Origin: Pimelobacter simplex
GTDB taxonomy: Bacteria > Actinomycetota > Actinomycetes > Propionibacteriales > Nocardioidaceae
Reading direction: 5' to 3'
Assembly: GCF_024662235.1 (NCBI RefSeq)
Contig: NZ_CP096276.1
Span: forward strand, 1,612,001-1,676,000
Length of the DNA: 64,000 bases
Shown here: positions 8,533 through 15,903 of the stretch, in pieces
How the letters are laid out: every line of letters begins with the position of its first letter
Position numbering within the stretch: position 1 is the first letter of the stretch
The notes under the pieces: generated by a model
Seen by the model: only the letters and a program-made list of their open reading frames with translations
The model's database searches: none
What the model was told of the DNA's origin: nothing
Made by a program: the position numbers and the translations under genes

Positions 8533-9563
8533 CCACGACCACCCGGTTCGCCCGCATCGCCGGCGCCCTCGTCGCCGTCCTGGCCGTGCTGCTCGCCTCG
8601 GGCTGCAGCGCGGTGAGCGGTGGCGACAAGATGACCGTCAAGGCCTACTTCGCCGACTCCGCCGGCCTCTTCGTCGGCAACGACGTCGGGATCCTCGGCG
8701 TCACCGTCGGCAAGGTGAAGTCGATCGAGCCGGCCGGCGACAAGGTGCTGGTCACCATGGAGATCGACGCCGACCAGCCCGTGCCGGCCGACGCCGGCGC
8801 CGTCGTGGTCGCCCGCTCGGTCGCCACCGACCGCTACGTCGAGCTGACCCCGGTCTACCGCTCGGGACCCAAGCTCGACGACGACGCGACGATCGGGCTC
8901 GACAAGACCCAGACCCCGGTCGACTTCGACCAGGTGCTGGAGTCGCTCAACGACTTCGCGACCGGCATCGGCGGCAACAAGGACACCACCAAGGCCGTCC
9001 AGCGCTTCATCGACGCCGGCGCCGAGGCGCTCCAGGGTCGTGGTCCGCTGCTCAACCAGACGATCCACTCGCTGGCCGACGGCGTCGACGGACTGGCCAG
9101 CCAGAAGGAGAACATCGCGGCGACCCTCAAGTCGCTCGACGTCCTGCTGACCACGATCTCGACCAACGAGCAGACCGCGCGCACGTTCATCCAGCAGGTG
9201 TCCAAGGCCTCGACGATGCTCGCCGACGAGCGCGAGAACTTCCGCCAGGCGCTGCGCTCGCTCGACGAGGCGGTCACCACCGTCGCGAAGTTCGCGGTCG
9301 ACAACCGCGCCGAGATCGTGCGCAACCTCGACGGGGGCACCAAGCTGATGAAGACGGTGCTGAGCAAGCAGGACCAGCTCGCCGAGATCCTGCGGGTCAT
9401 GCCGCTGGCCCTCGAGAACCTGCGGATGGTCCCCGGTGACCGGCTCCCGGTCCGGATCGACCCGCTGATCCTCGACCCGCTGGGCGGCATCCTGCAGCAG
9501 GTCTGCTCGCGGGTGCTCGGGCCGCTGTGCGAGATCCTCGACGGAACGCAGCCGGGACGGTGA
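8529..9563 (+). CDS. MCE family protein, position D of operon 1, with lipobox
   Basis: Mce subunit of 344 residues. Unlike the D protein of the second operon, its N-terminal hydrophobic stretch ends in a lipobox-like LASGC (Cys26), so it may be a lipoprotein instead of being anchored by a helix. The MCE domain follows (GLFVGNDVGILGVTVGKV). Start ATG at 8529 overlaps the preceding stop (ATGA). The C-terminal part ends with cysteine-bearing QQVCSRVLGPLCEIL. In the usual six-gene mce arrangement the lipoprotein is position E, and that one also has a lipobox here. Confidence 0.87.
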   Translation: MTTTTRFARIAGALVAVLAVLLASGCSAVSGGDKMTVKAYFADSAGLFVGNDVGILGVTVGKVKSIEPAGDKVLVTMEIDADQPVPADAGAVVVARSVATDRYVELTPVYRSGPKLDDDATIGLDKTQTPVDFDQVLESLNDFATGIGGNKDTTKAVQRFIDAGAEALQGRGPLLNQTIHSLADGVDGLASQKENIAATLKSLDVLLTTISTNEQTARTFIQQVSKASTMLADERENFRQALRSLDEAVTTVAKFAVDNRAEIVRNLDGGTKLMKTVLSKQDQLAEILRVMPLALENLRMVPGDRLPVRIDPLILDPLGGILQQVCSRVLGPLCEILDGTQPGR

Positions 9564-9568
9564 GGGCG

Positions 9569-10783
9569 ATGATGACGATCCGGACCACCGCGCCGCGCGC
9601 GGCCACGGCCGCGCTCCTGGCCCTGCTGCTCGGCGTGCTGAGCGCCTGCAGCACCACCATGCGCGACCTGCCGATCCCGGGCACCGGGGTCAGCGGCGAC
9701 ACCATCGAGATCAAGGCCGAGTTCGACGACGCGCTCAACCTCGCGGTCGGGGCTCCGGTCAAGGTCAACGGCGTCGACATGGGCAAGGTCGCCGAGATCA
9801 AGCCCAAGGACTTCACCGCCGAGGCGACGCTGACGATCAAGACCGACGCCGAGGTCCGCGAGGGCGCCCAGGCGCGGCTGCGCTACACCACGCCGCTCGG
9901 TGAGCTGTTCGTCGACATCACCAATCCCGCCACCGGCAAGGCGCTCGCCGACGACGCGGTGCTCACCCGCGCGTCGACGACCACCGCGCCCTCGGTCGAG
10001 GACGCGCTGGCCCAGGCCTCGCTGCTCATCAACGGGGGTGGTCTCGACCAGCTCCAGACGGTGACCGAGGAGCTCAACAAGGCGCTCAACGGCAACGAGG
10101 GCGACTACCGGGCGCTGCTGGACAAGGCGTCGGTCTTCCTGACCCGCGCCAACGCCACCACCCAGAGCATCGACGCGGTGCTCACCTCGCTCAACTCGCT
10201 CTCCACCACGCTCAACGGGCGCAAGGAGACGATCAACCGGGCGGTCCGCGAGATCCGGCCCGCAGCCAAGGTGCTGCGCGAGAAGACGCCGCAGTTCACC
10301 GAGCTGCTCGCCGAGATCGAGAAGTTCACCGGCGCCGCCAACCAGACCGTCGGGGCGACCCGGGCCCAGCTGCTCACGCTGCTCGGCGAGCTGGAGCCGG
10401 TGCTGGCGGAGTTCGCCAAGAACAACGGCACCTTCGAGAACTCCCTGCGCGCGGTGATCAACGCCGCCAAGGCGGCCGACGGCGTGGTGGCGACCGACTA
10501 CCTCAACATCGCCCTCGAGCTGCACCTCGACAACCTCAACGTCAACGGCCTGCTCAGCGGTACGGTCACCGGGCTGGTCCGCGACCTGCTCGACCTGGTC
10601 GGCCTCGGCAAGCTGCTGCCCGGCCTGGGCGGCGGGCTGGGCGGTCTGCTCGGCGGGCCCAAGGCGACCGGCGGCAACGGCAAGACCGGCGGCGCCACCG
10701 GCGCCCAGCCGGGCGGCAAGGCCCCGGCCGACCCGCTCGGGCTCAACGGCCTCCTCGGCGGCCTGTTCGGAGGGAGGGGCTGA
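9569..10783 (+). CDS. MCE family lipoprotein, position E of operon 1
   Basis: Mce subunit of about 404 residues with a signal peptide ending in lipobox LSAC (LLALLLGVLSACSTTM), the LprK-type position-E protein. The MCE domain (VGAPVKVNGVDMGKV) precedes a long helical region and a low-complexity C-terminus rich in Gly, Leu and Lys (LLPGLGGGLGGLLGG, then GLNGLLGGLFGGRG). I chose the ATG at 9569, preceded by GGTGAGG. The GTG at 9560, which overlaps the previous stop as GTGA, is an equally coupled alternative. Confidence 0.88.
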   Translation: MMTIRTTAPRAATAALLALLLGVLSACSTTMRDLPIPGTGVSGDTIEIKAEFDDALNLAVGAPVKVNGVDMGKVAEIKPKDFTAEATLTIKTDAEVREGAQARLRYTTPLGELFVDITNPATGKALADDAVLTRASTTTAPSVEDALAQASLLINGGGLDQLQTVTEELNKALNGNEGDYRALLDKASVFLTRANATTQSIDAVLTSLNSLSTTLNGRKETINRAVREIRPAAKVLREKTPQFTELLAEIEKFTGAANQTVGATRAQLLTLLGELEPVLAEFAKNNGTFENSLRAVINAAKAADGVVATDYLNIALELHLDNLNVNGLLSGTVTGLVRDLLDLVGLGKLLPGLGGGLGGLLGGPKATGGNGKTGGATGAQPGGKAPADPLGLNGLLGGLFGGRG

Positions 10784-10785
10784 TC

Positions 10786-11886
10786 ATGGTCATGAAGCTT
10801 CTGGGCAACCGGCTCTACCTGAGCCTGGCCGGCATCATCCTCGTGCTGATCGTGACCACGGCGTACATCTTCGCCGCGGTGCTCGACCAGCCGCTCACCT
10901 CCAAGCCCGTCGAGGTCAAGGTCGAGCTGGCCCAGACCGGCGGCCTGTTCGAGGGCTCCGCGGTGACCTACCGCGGGATCAAGGTGGGCAAGGTCCGCTC
11001 GATCGTGCCCGCCGACAACGGCGTGCTCGCCACGATCGCCATCACCTCGGGCACCGAGATCCCCAAGGACGCGCTCGCCCGCGTGCGCAGCCTCTCGCCG
11101 GTCGGTGAGCAGTACCTCGACTTCCAGCCGAAGAAGGCCTCGGGGCCCTATCTCGCCGACGGCGACACGATCCCGGCCGCCTCGACCGACCTGCCCAAGA
11201 GCCTCAGCTCGACGGTGGTCGCGGTCAACAACGTGCTGCGCCAGATCGACGACAAGAAGCTCCGTGTCGTCCTCGGCGAGCTGAGCACCGGCCTCAAGGG
11301 GACCGGCGACGACCTCGGCCGGATCCTCGACCAGGGCACCGCCCTGCTCGAGACGCTCGACTCCGTGTGGCCCGAGACCGACCGGGTGATCAGCAGCTCG
11401 GGCTCGGTGCTCTCGATCGCCACCGACAACGCCGACGCGCTGCGCCAGCTCGCCACCTCGTCCAAGCGCTTCGCGCAGTTCCTGCGCGAGTACGACCCCG
11501 AGCTGCGCGACATCCTCAAGCGGGGCCCGGGTCAGATCGACGAGCTGATCAAGCTGGTCCGCGACGCCAACGAGGTGCTGCCGGGCTTCCTGTCGGCCGG
11601 CGTCAGCTTCACCGACGTCTTCCGCTCCTACGAGCCGCACCTGCGCGCGCTGCTCCAGAACTACTCGCCGGGTCTGCGCTCGCTGCTGGCCAAGGTCCGC
11701 GACGGTGAGCTGCGCATCGAGCTCATCCCCGACAAGATGCGCAAGGAAGCGACCTGCACCTACGGCACGAGCCGGCTCAACCCCAAGGTCGACCAGCGCC
11801 GCGCGCTCCAGCGCGACGGCCGCTGCGCCGCCGGGCTGACCTACCTCCAGCGCGGTGCCGCCAACGCCCCGGGACCCGTGCGATGA
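10786..11886 (+). CDS. MCE family protein, position F of operon 1
   Basis: Last of the six Mce subunits, 366 residues. It has an N-terminal anchor helix (YLSLAGIILVLIVTTAYIF) and an MCE domain with the F-type pattern GGLFEGSAVTYRGIKVGKV and VGEQYLDFQP, shared with the F protein of the second operon. The ATG at 10786 sits behind an AGGGAGGGG ribosome site. A second ATG six bases later is possible. The 3' end overlaps the Mce-associated gene by 4 bp. Confidence 0.9.
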   Translation: MVMKLLGNRLYLSLAGIILVLIVTTAYIFAAVLDQPLTSKPVEVKVELAQTGGLFEGSAVTYRGIKVGKVRSIVPADNGVLATIAITSGTEIPKDALARVRSLSPVGEQYLDFQPKKASGPYLADGDTIPAASTDLPKSLSSTVVAVNNVLRQIDDKKLRVVLGELSTGLKGTGDDLGRILDQGTALLETLDSVWPETDRVISSSGSVLSIATDNADALRQLATSSKRFAQFLREYDPELRDILKRGPGQIDELIKLVRDANEVLPGFLSAGVSFTDVFRSYEPHLRALLQNYSPGLRSLLAKVRDGELRIELIPDKMRKEATCTYGTSRLNPKVDQRRALQRDGRCAAGLTYLQRGAANAPGPVR

Positions 11887-12446
11887 GCGCCGAGAGCCGC
11901 CGGCCCGGCAACCTCGTCCTCGGTCTCGCCGCGCTGCTGGTCGCCTGCCTGGCCGTGGGGGCCTGGCTGCTGGTCCAGGAGCGCGGTGCTCAGGACGACC
12001 TGGCCCGGGCCGAGAAGCAGGTCCAGACGCTGACCGGCGAGAAGGAGGCCGAGCAGGCCGCCCTCGGTGCCGCCAAGTCGATCCTGGTCGAGGTCACGTC
12101 GTACTCCTGGAAGGACGGGGAGCACGAGTTCGCCTGGCTCGACAAGATCGCCAACACCGAGCTCAAGGACAAGCTCGCGCCCAACGTGAGCGGGCTGCAG
12201 AAGGCCATCGTCGACGGCAAGGTCTCGGCCAAGGGTCAGGTCGTCGATGCGGCCGCGCGCGCGGTCAGCACCTCCCAGGTCGAGGTGCTGGCGTTCGTCG
12301 ACCAGGCGCTCACCGACGAGACCAACAAGGACGTCAAGATCGAGCAGCAGCGGGTCAGCCTGACCATGAAGCTCGTGGACGGCACCTGGCTGGTCGACCG
12401 GCTCGAGCTGCTCAGCGGCGACAACGCTGGTGAGGGTACGCCCTAA
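11883..12446 (+). CDS. Mce-associated membrane protein (Mas/Mam type)
   Basis: Protein of 187 residues: short cytoplasmic N-terminus, one membrane helix (LVLGLAALLVACLAVGAWLL), a coiled-coil segment (about residues 37-62) and a small extracytoplasmic alpha+beta domain ending in TWLVDRLELL. This layout is that of the Mce-associated proteins found after mceF, thought to stabilise the transporter. It overlaps mceF by 4 bp and closes operon 1. No enzymatic motif is visible. Confidence 0.8.
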   Translation: MSAESRRPGNLVLGLAALLVACLAVGAWLLVQERGAQDDLARAEKQVQTLTGEKEAEQAALGAAKSILVEVTSYSWKDGEHEFAWLDKIANTELKDKLAPNVSGLQKAIVDGKVSAKGQVVDAAARAVSTSQVEVLAFVDQALTDETNKDVKIEQQRVSLTMKLVDGTWLVDRLELLSGDNAGEGTP

Positions 12447-12464
12447 CCGCCTCGACGCTGCCGA

Positions 12465-12470
12465 TAGATT
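12465..12470 (+). promoter_or_regulatory. -10-like hexamer TAGATT before the PLD-family gene
   Basis: TAGATT ends 7 nt before the GTG at 12478, so transcription would begin at or next to the start codon (leaderless). No convincing -35 element is seen. This spacing also supports the chosen start. Confidence 0.4.
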
Positions 12471-12477
12471 GACGCGC

Positions 12478-13740
12478 GTGGCGCACCCCGACGGAGACTC
12501 CCTGGCCGGTCTGCGGACCGCGCTCCGGCGGATCCTGCTGACCCTGATCGGCGTCCCGTTCGTGGTCGCGATCGCGATGTCGCTCGTCGACTCCTACCGG
12601 CGCCGCGGCAAGCGGCCCAAGCCGTTCCCGACCACGACGCCGCGCACGGTCGAGGTGGGCGACGGCGAGGTGACGACGTACACCTTCGGCCGCGACCTGT
12701 ACGACGACATGCTCGCCGCGATCGACGGCGCCCAGCGCCAGATCCTCTTCGAGACCTACATCTGGAAGGGCGACGCGACGGGGGAGCGGTTCAAGCGCGC
12801 GCTCATCGCCGCCGCCGAGCGCGGGGTCGACGTCTACTGCACCTACGACGCCTTCGCCAACCTGGTCGTCTCGCCGGCGTTCCAGCGCTTCCCCCCGAGC
12901 GTCAAGGTGCTGCGCTACCCGGTCTACTCGGCCGGCTGGCGCTTCTTCGACCTGCGCCGCTACGGCCGCGACCACCGCAAGATCCTCGTCGTCGACGACG
13001 CCGTCGGCTTCGTCGGCGGCTACAACATCGGCTCGGCCTACGAGAGCGAGTGGCGCGACACCCACGTCCGGATCACCGGGCCCGCGGTGTGGGACCTCAA
13101 GCGCGCCTTCGCCGACTTCTGGAACCTCAACCGCCGCCGGCGGCTGCGCGGCACCGAGCGGCCGCTGCTGCTCGAGACCGCCTCGACCTGGGAGCCGCGG
13201 GTGCGCCTGCAGCGCAACGTGCCGCGGCTGTGGATGTTCCCGATCCGGGCGATGTACCTCGAGGCGATCAACCGGGCCAGCCGCAACATCTGGATGACCC
13301 AGGCCTACTTCCTGCCCGACGAGGACTTCATCGCCGCGATCAAGGACGCCGCGCGCCGCGGGGTCGACGTCCGGCTGCTGCTGCCGCTGAAGTCCAACCA
13401 CATCGTGGCCGACTGGATCTCGCGGGGCTACTTCACCCAGCTGCTCGACGCCGGGGTGCGGATCCTGCGCTACCGCGACGCGATGGTGCACGCCAAGACC
13501 GCCACGGTCGACGGCACCTGGGCCACGGTCGGCACCGCGAACATCGACCGGCTCAGCCTCTCGGGCAACTACGAGATCAACGTCGAGATCATCGACGAGG
13601 CCTTCGCCGCCGAGCTCGAGGCGATCTTCGAGGTCGACCAGTCGCACTGCCTCGAGCTGACCAGCGGCGAGTGGGAGGCGCGGGACATGCACCGCAAGTT
13701 CACCGAGCTGGTGCTCGCGCCGCTGCGCCCGCTGCTCTGA
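12478..13740 (+). CDS. Phospholipase D / cardiolipin synthase family protein
   Basis: Likely transfers or hydrolyses phosphatidyl groups at the membrane. The 420-residue protein has one N-terminal membrane helix (ILLTLIGVPFVVAIAMSLV) and two HKD catalytic motifs: GRDHRKILVVDD in the first PLD domain and VHAKTATVDG in the second, each followed by the conserved G-x-x-N segment (GGYNIGS; GTANIDRLS). This matches bacterial cardiolipin synthases, which usually have one or two N-terminal helices. The GTG at 12478 is chosen over an upstream in-frame GTG that overlaps the Mce-associated gene. A role in membrane phospholipid supply is plausible but not shown. Confidence 0.82.
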   Translation: MAHPDGDSLAGLRTALRRILLTLIGVPFVVAIAMSLVDSYRRRGKRPKPFPTTTPRTVEVGDGEVTTYTFGRDLYDDMLAAIDGAQRQILFETYIWKGDATGERFKRALIAAAERGVDVYCTYDAFANLVVSPAFQRFPPSVKVLRYPVYSAGWRFFDLRRYGRDHRKILVVDDAVGFVGGYNIGSAYESEWRDTHVRITGPAVWDLKRAFADFWNLNRRRRLRGTERPLLLETASTWEPRVRLQRNVPRLWMFPIRAMYLEAINRASRNIWMTQAYFLPDEDFIAAIKDAARRGVDVRLLLPLKSNHIVADWISRGYFTQLLDAGVRILRYRDAMVHAKTATVDGTWATVGTANIDRLSLSGNYEINVEIIDEAFAAELEAIFEVDQSHCLELTSGEWEARDMHRKFTELVLAPLRPLL

Positions 13741-13782
13741 GGAGCCCCGCCCGGTCGGGCGGCGGACCGTCGTCGACGATTG

Positions 13783-13800
13783 ACGAACAACATTGTTCGT
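13783..13800. promoter_or_regulatory. Perfect palindromic operator before a TetR gene
   Basis: ACGAACAA-CA-TTGTTCGT is a perfect inverted repeat with 8-bp arms and a 2-bp spacer, ending 15 bp before the ATG of the TetR gene at 13816. Size and position fit an autoregulatory TetR operator overlapping the promoter. The same sequence was not seen elsewhere in the window. Confidence 0.7.
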
Positions 13801-13815
13801 GAAACTCTCCGGACC

Positions 13816-14424
13816 ATGACGACGCTGCCGCGCGGGCGCCACGGCCTGAGCCGGGACGCGGTCGCGGCGGTCCAGCGCGAGCGGATCTTCCACGCCATGG
13901 CCGACGCCATGGCCGAGCGCGGGTACGCCGGCACCCCGGTCGCCGAGGTGATCAAGCGGGCGGGGGTCTCGCGGGAGACCTTCTACCAGCACTTCGGGTC
14001 CAAGCACGACTGCTTCCTCGCGGCGTACGAGTGGGCGACCGACGCGCTGCGCGCGGGCTTCGCCGAGGGGATCGCCGTCGGCGCCGAGCGGCCCGCGCCG
14101 GAGCGCTTCGACGCGCTGCTCGGCCGCTACCTCGCCGCGCTGGCCGAGGACCCGCGCCGGGCCCGCCTGTTCCTGGTCGAGGCGTACGCCGCCGGCCCCG
14201 AGATCATGCGCCGCCGGCTCGCCGTCCAGCGCGAGGCGGCCGCGGCGCTGGCGGCGCTGTTCGGCGTCGACGGTCGTGACGAGGCCCGGCTCTTCGCGTG
14301 CGAGGCGCTGCTCGCCGCGATCATCCAGATGGCGACCGCGCGGGTCGTGCTCGACGACGCCGCCGCGCTGGCGTCCCTCCGTCCCCCTCTCGTCGCCCTC
14401 GCGGCGACGCTGTTCCCGAGCTGA
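13816..14424 (+). CDS. TetR/AcrR family transcriptional regulator
   Basis: Regulator of 202 residues. The N-terminal helix-turn-helix (GTPVAEVIKRAGVSRETFYQ, then HFGSKHDCFLAAYE) is canonical for TetR. The C-terminal ligand domain is unassigned. I chose the ATG at 13816 because an upstream in-frame TTG would place the 18-bp palindrome inside the gene. It is followed after 10 bp by a short-chain dehydrogenase and then an AhpD-like gene, so it probably controls this three-gene operon and itself. Confidence 0.88.
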   Translation: MTTLPRGRHGLSRDAVAAVQRERIFHAMADAMAERGYAGTPVAEVIKRAGVSRETFYQHFGSKHDCFLAAYEWATDALRAGFAEGIAVGAERPAPERFDALLGRYLAALAEDPRRARLFLVEAYAAGPEIMRRRLAVQREAAAALAALFGVDGRDEARLFACEALLAAIIQMATARVVLDDAAALASLRPPLVALAATLFPS

Positions 14425-14434
14425 GGAGAAGTCC

Positions 14435-15322
14435 ATGTGGTTCCGAGCCCCGGTCCGTGACCTGGCCGGCAAGCAGGTGTTCGTCACCGGCGCCGCCAGC
14501 GGCATCGGCCGCGCCGTCGCCCGCTATGCCGCCGATCGCGGCGCCGTGCTGCACCTGACCGACATCCAGCCCGACGCGCTTGCCGCGGTCGCGGCCGAGA
14601 TCCGGGCCGGGGGAGGCCAGGTGGCGACCGCCGAGGTCGCCGACGTCGCCGACCACGAGCAGGTACGACGCCTCGCGGCGCTGGTCACCGAGCGCGCCGG
14701 CGCGATGGATGTCGTCCTCAACGTGGCCGGCATCGCGATCTGGGGCACCGTGCGCAGCCTGGAGCCCCAGCACTGGCAGCGCCTCGTCGACGTCAACCTG
14801 ATGGGCCCGATCCACGTGATCGAGGAGCTCCTGCCGCCGATGATCGACGCCCGGCGCGGGGGACAGCTCGTCAACATCTCCTCCGCGGCCGGGATCATCG
14901 CGATGCCGTGGCACGCGGCCTACAGCGCGACGAAGTTCGGCCTGCGCGGTGTCTCGGAGGTGCTGCGCTACGACCTGCGCAAGCACCGGATCGGCGTCAG
15001 CCTGGTCTGCCCCGGGGGCGTCGACACCGGCCTGGTCGAGACCATCCGGATCGCCGGCATCGACCAGCAGAGCAAGGCGTTCGTGCGGGCCCGCGGCCAC
15101 TTCCAGAAGCGCGCGGTCTCGCCCGAGCAGGCCGCGGCAGCGATCTGGAAGGGCGCGCTGCGCAACCGCTACTGGGTCTACACCTCGCCCGACATCCGGC
15201 TCGTGCACTGGCTGCAGCGCTACTTCCCGCCCGGCTACGCGATCGCGATGCGGGTCTTCAACTACGGCGCCAACCGGGTGCTGCCCGCCGTCGAGCAGGC
15301 CCGCCGGTCGGACGCCGCGTGA
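14435..15322 (+). CDS. SDR family NAD(P)-dependent oxidoreductase
   Basis: Classical short-chain dehydrogenase of 295 residues. Cofactor motif GAASGIGRA is near residues 17-25. NVAG stands in place of the usual NNAG. The catalytic Ser is in NISSAAG and the Tyr/Lys pair in YSATKFG. A C-terminal extension of about 50 residues (WLQRYFPPGYAIAMRVFNYG) is hydrophobic and may associate with the membrane. Start ATG 14435 has an AGGAGAA ribosome site. The stop overlaps the next GTG by 3 bp. Substrate unknown. Confidence 0.88.
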   Translation: MWFRAPVRDLAGKQVFVTGAASGIGRAVARYAADRGAVLHLTDIQPDALAAVAAEIRAGGGQVATAEVADVADHEQVRRLAALVTERAGAMDVVLNVAGIAIWGTVRSLEPQHWQRLVDVNLMGPIHVIEELLPPMIDARRGGQLVNISSAAGIIAMPWHAAYSATKFGLRGVSEVLRYDLRKHRIGVSLVCPGGVDTGLVETIRIAGIDQQSKAFVRARGHFQKRAVSPEQAAAAIWKGALRNRYWVYTSPDIRLVHWLQRYFPPGYAIAMRVFNYGANRVLPAVEQARRSDAA

Positions 15323-15858
15323 GCGGCGCCCGGATCGAGCCCGGCGGCTGGCGTGAGGTCGGCCCCTTCGTGGCGCTCTTCGCCCGGGTCGCCGGCCGGG
15401 TCCAGGGGACCGAGCCGCCGGCGGTCTTCCTCACCCTGGGCCGGCACCGCCGGCTGTTCTGGGGGTGGCTGCACTTCGCCGGGCGGCTGATGCCGGGCGG
15501 CCGGCTCTCGCGGCGCGAGTCCGAGCTGGTGATCGTGCGGGTGGCCGCGCGCCGGGAGTCGGCGTACGAGCTGGAGCAGCACCGGCGCCTGGCCCGCCGT
15601 GCCGGTCTCGCCCGCGAGGAGGTCGCCGCGATCGAGGCGGACGCCGACCACCCGGGGTTCAGCGTCCGGGAGCGGCTGCTCCTGCGCGCCACCGACGAGC
15701 TGCTCGCCGACCAGGACCTCACCGACGGGCTGTGGTCCGAGCTGGGGGAGTGCTTCGAGGACCGGGAGCGGATCGAGATCCTCATGCTCGTCGGTCACTA
15801 CGCGATGCTCGCGACCGCCCTGCACACGCTGCGCGTGCGCCCCGACCGGCCCCGCTGA
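15319..15858 (+). CDS. Carboxymuconolactone decarboxylase / AhpD-like family protein
   Basis: Protein of 179 residues with the CMD-family helical pattern: SRRESELVIVRVAARRESAYE, read as two blocks, then a EQHRRLARRAGL segment. The redox CxxC of true AhpD is absent, which argues against peroxidase-reductant activity and for a CMD-like fold of unknown reaction. Its GTG start at 15319 overlaps the SDR stop. It closes the TetR-SDR-CMD operon. Confidence 0.72.
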   Translation: MSGARIEPGGWREVGPFVALFARVAGRVQGTEPPAVFLTLGRHRRLFWGWLHFAGRLMPGGRLSRRESELVIVRVAARRESAYELEQHRRLARRAGLAREEVAAIEADADHPGFSVRERLLLRATDELLADQDLTDGLWSELGECFEDRERIEILMLVGHYAMLATALHTLRVRPDRPR

Positions 15859-15891
15859 CCCGGCGCCGGAGCGACTGTCGGCGCTCCCTCG

Positions 15892-15897
15892 TACGCT
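15892..15897 (+). promoter_or_regulatory. -10-like hexamer TACGCT before uvrB
   Basis: TACGCT ends 6 nt before the uvrB ATG, with no Shine-Dalgarno sequence between, which suggests a leaderless transcript. No clear -35 element or LexA box is visible here. Confidence 0.4.
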
Positions 15898-15903
15898 GAA
15901 GGC

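Noticed and set aside
12412..14505. 697-codon minus-strand frame opposite the PLD and TetR genes
   Set aside because: Antisense shadow; both plus-strand genes have clear catalytic or HTH motifs and operators.
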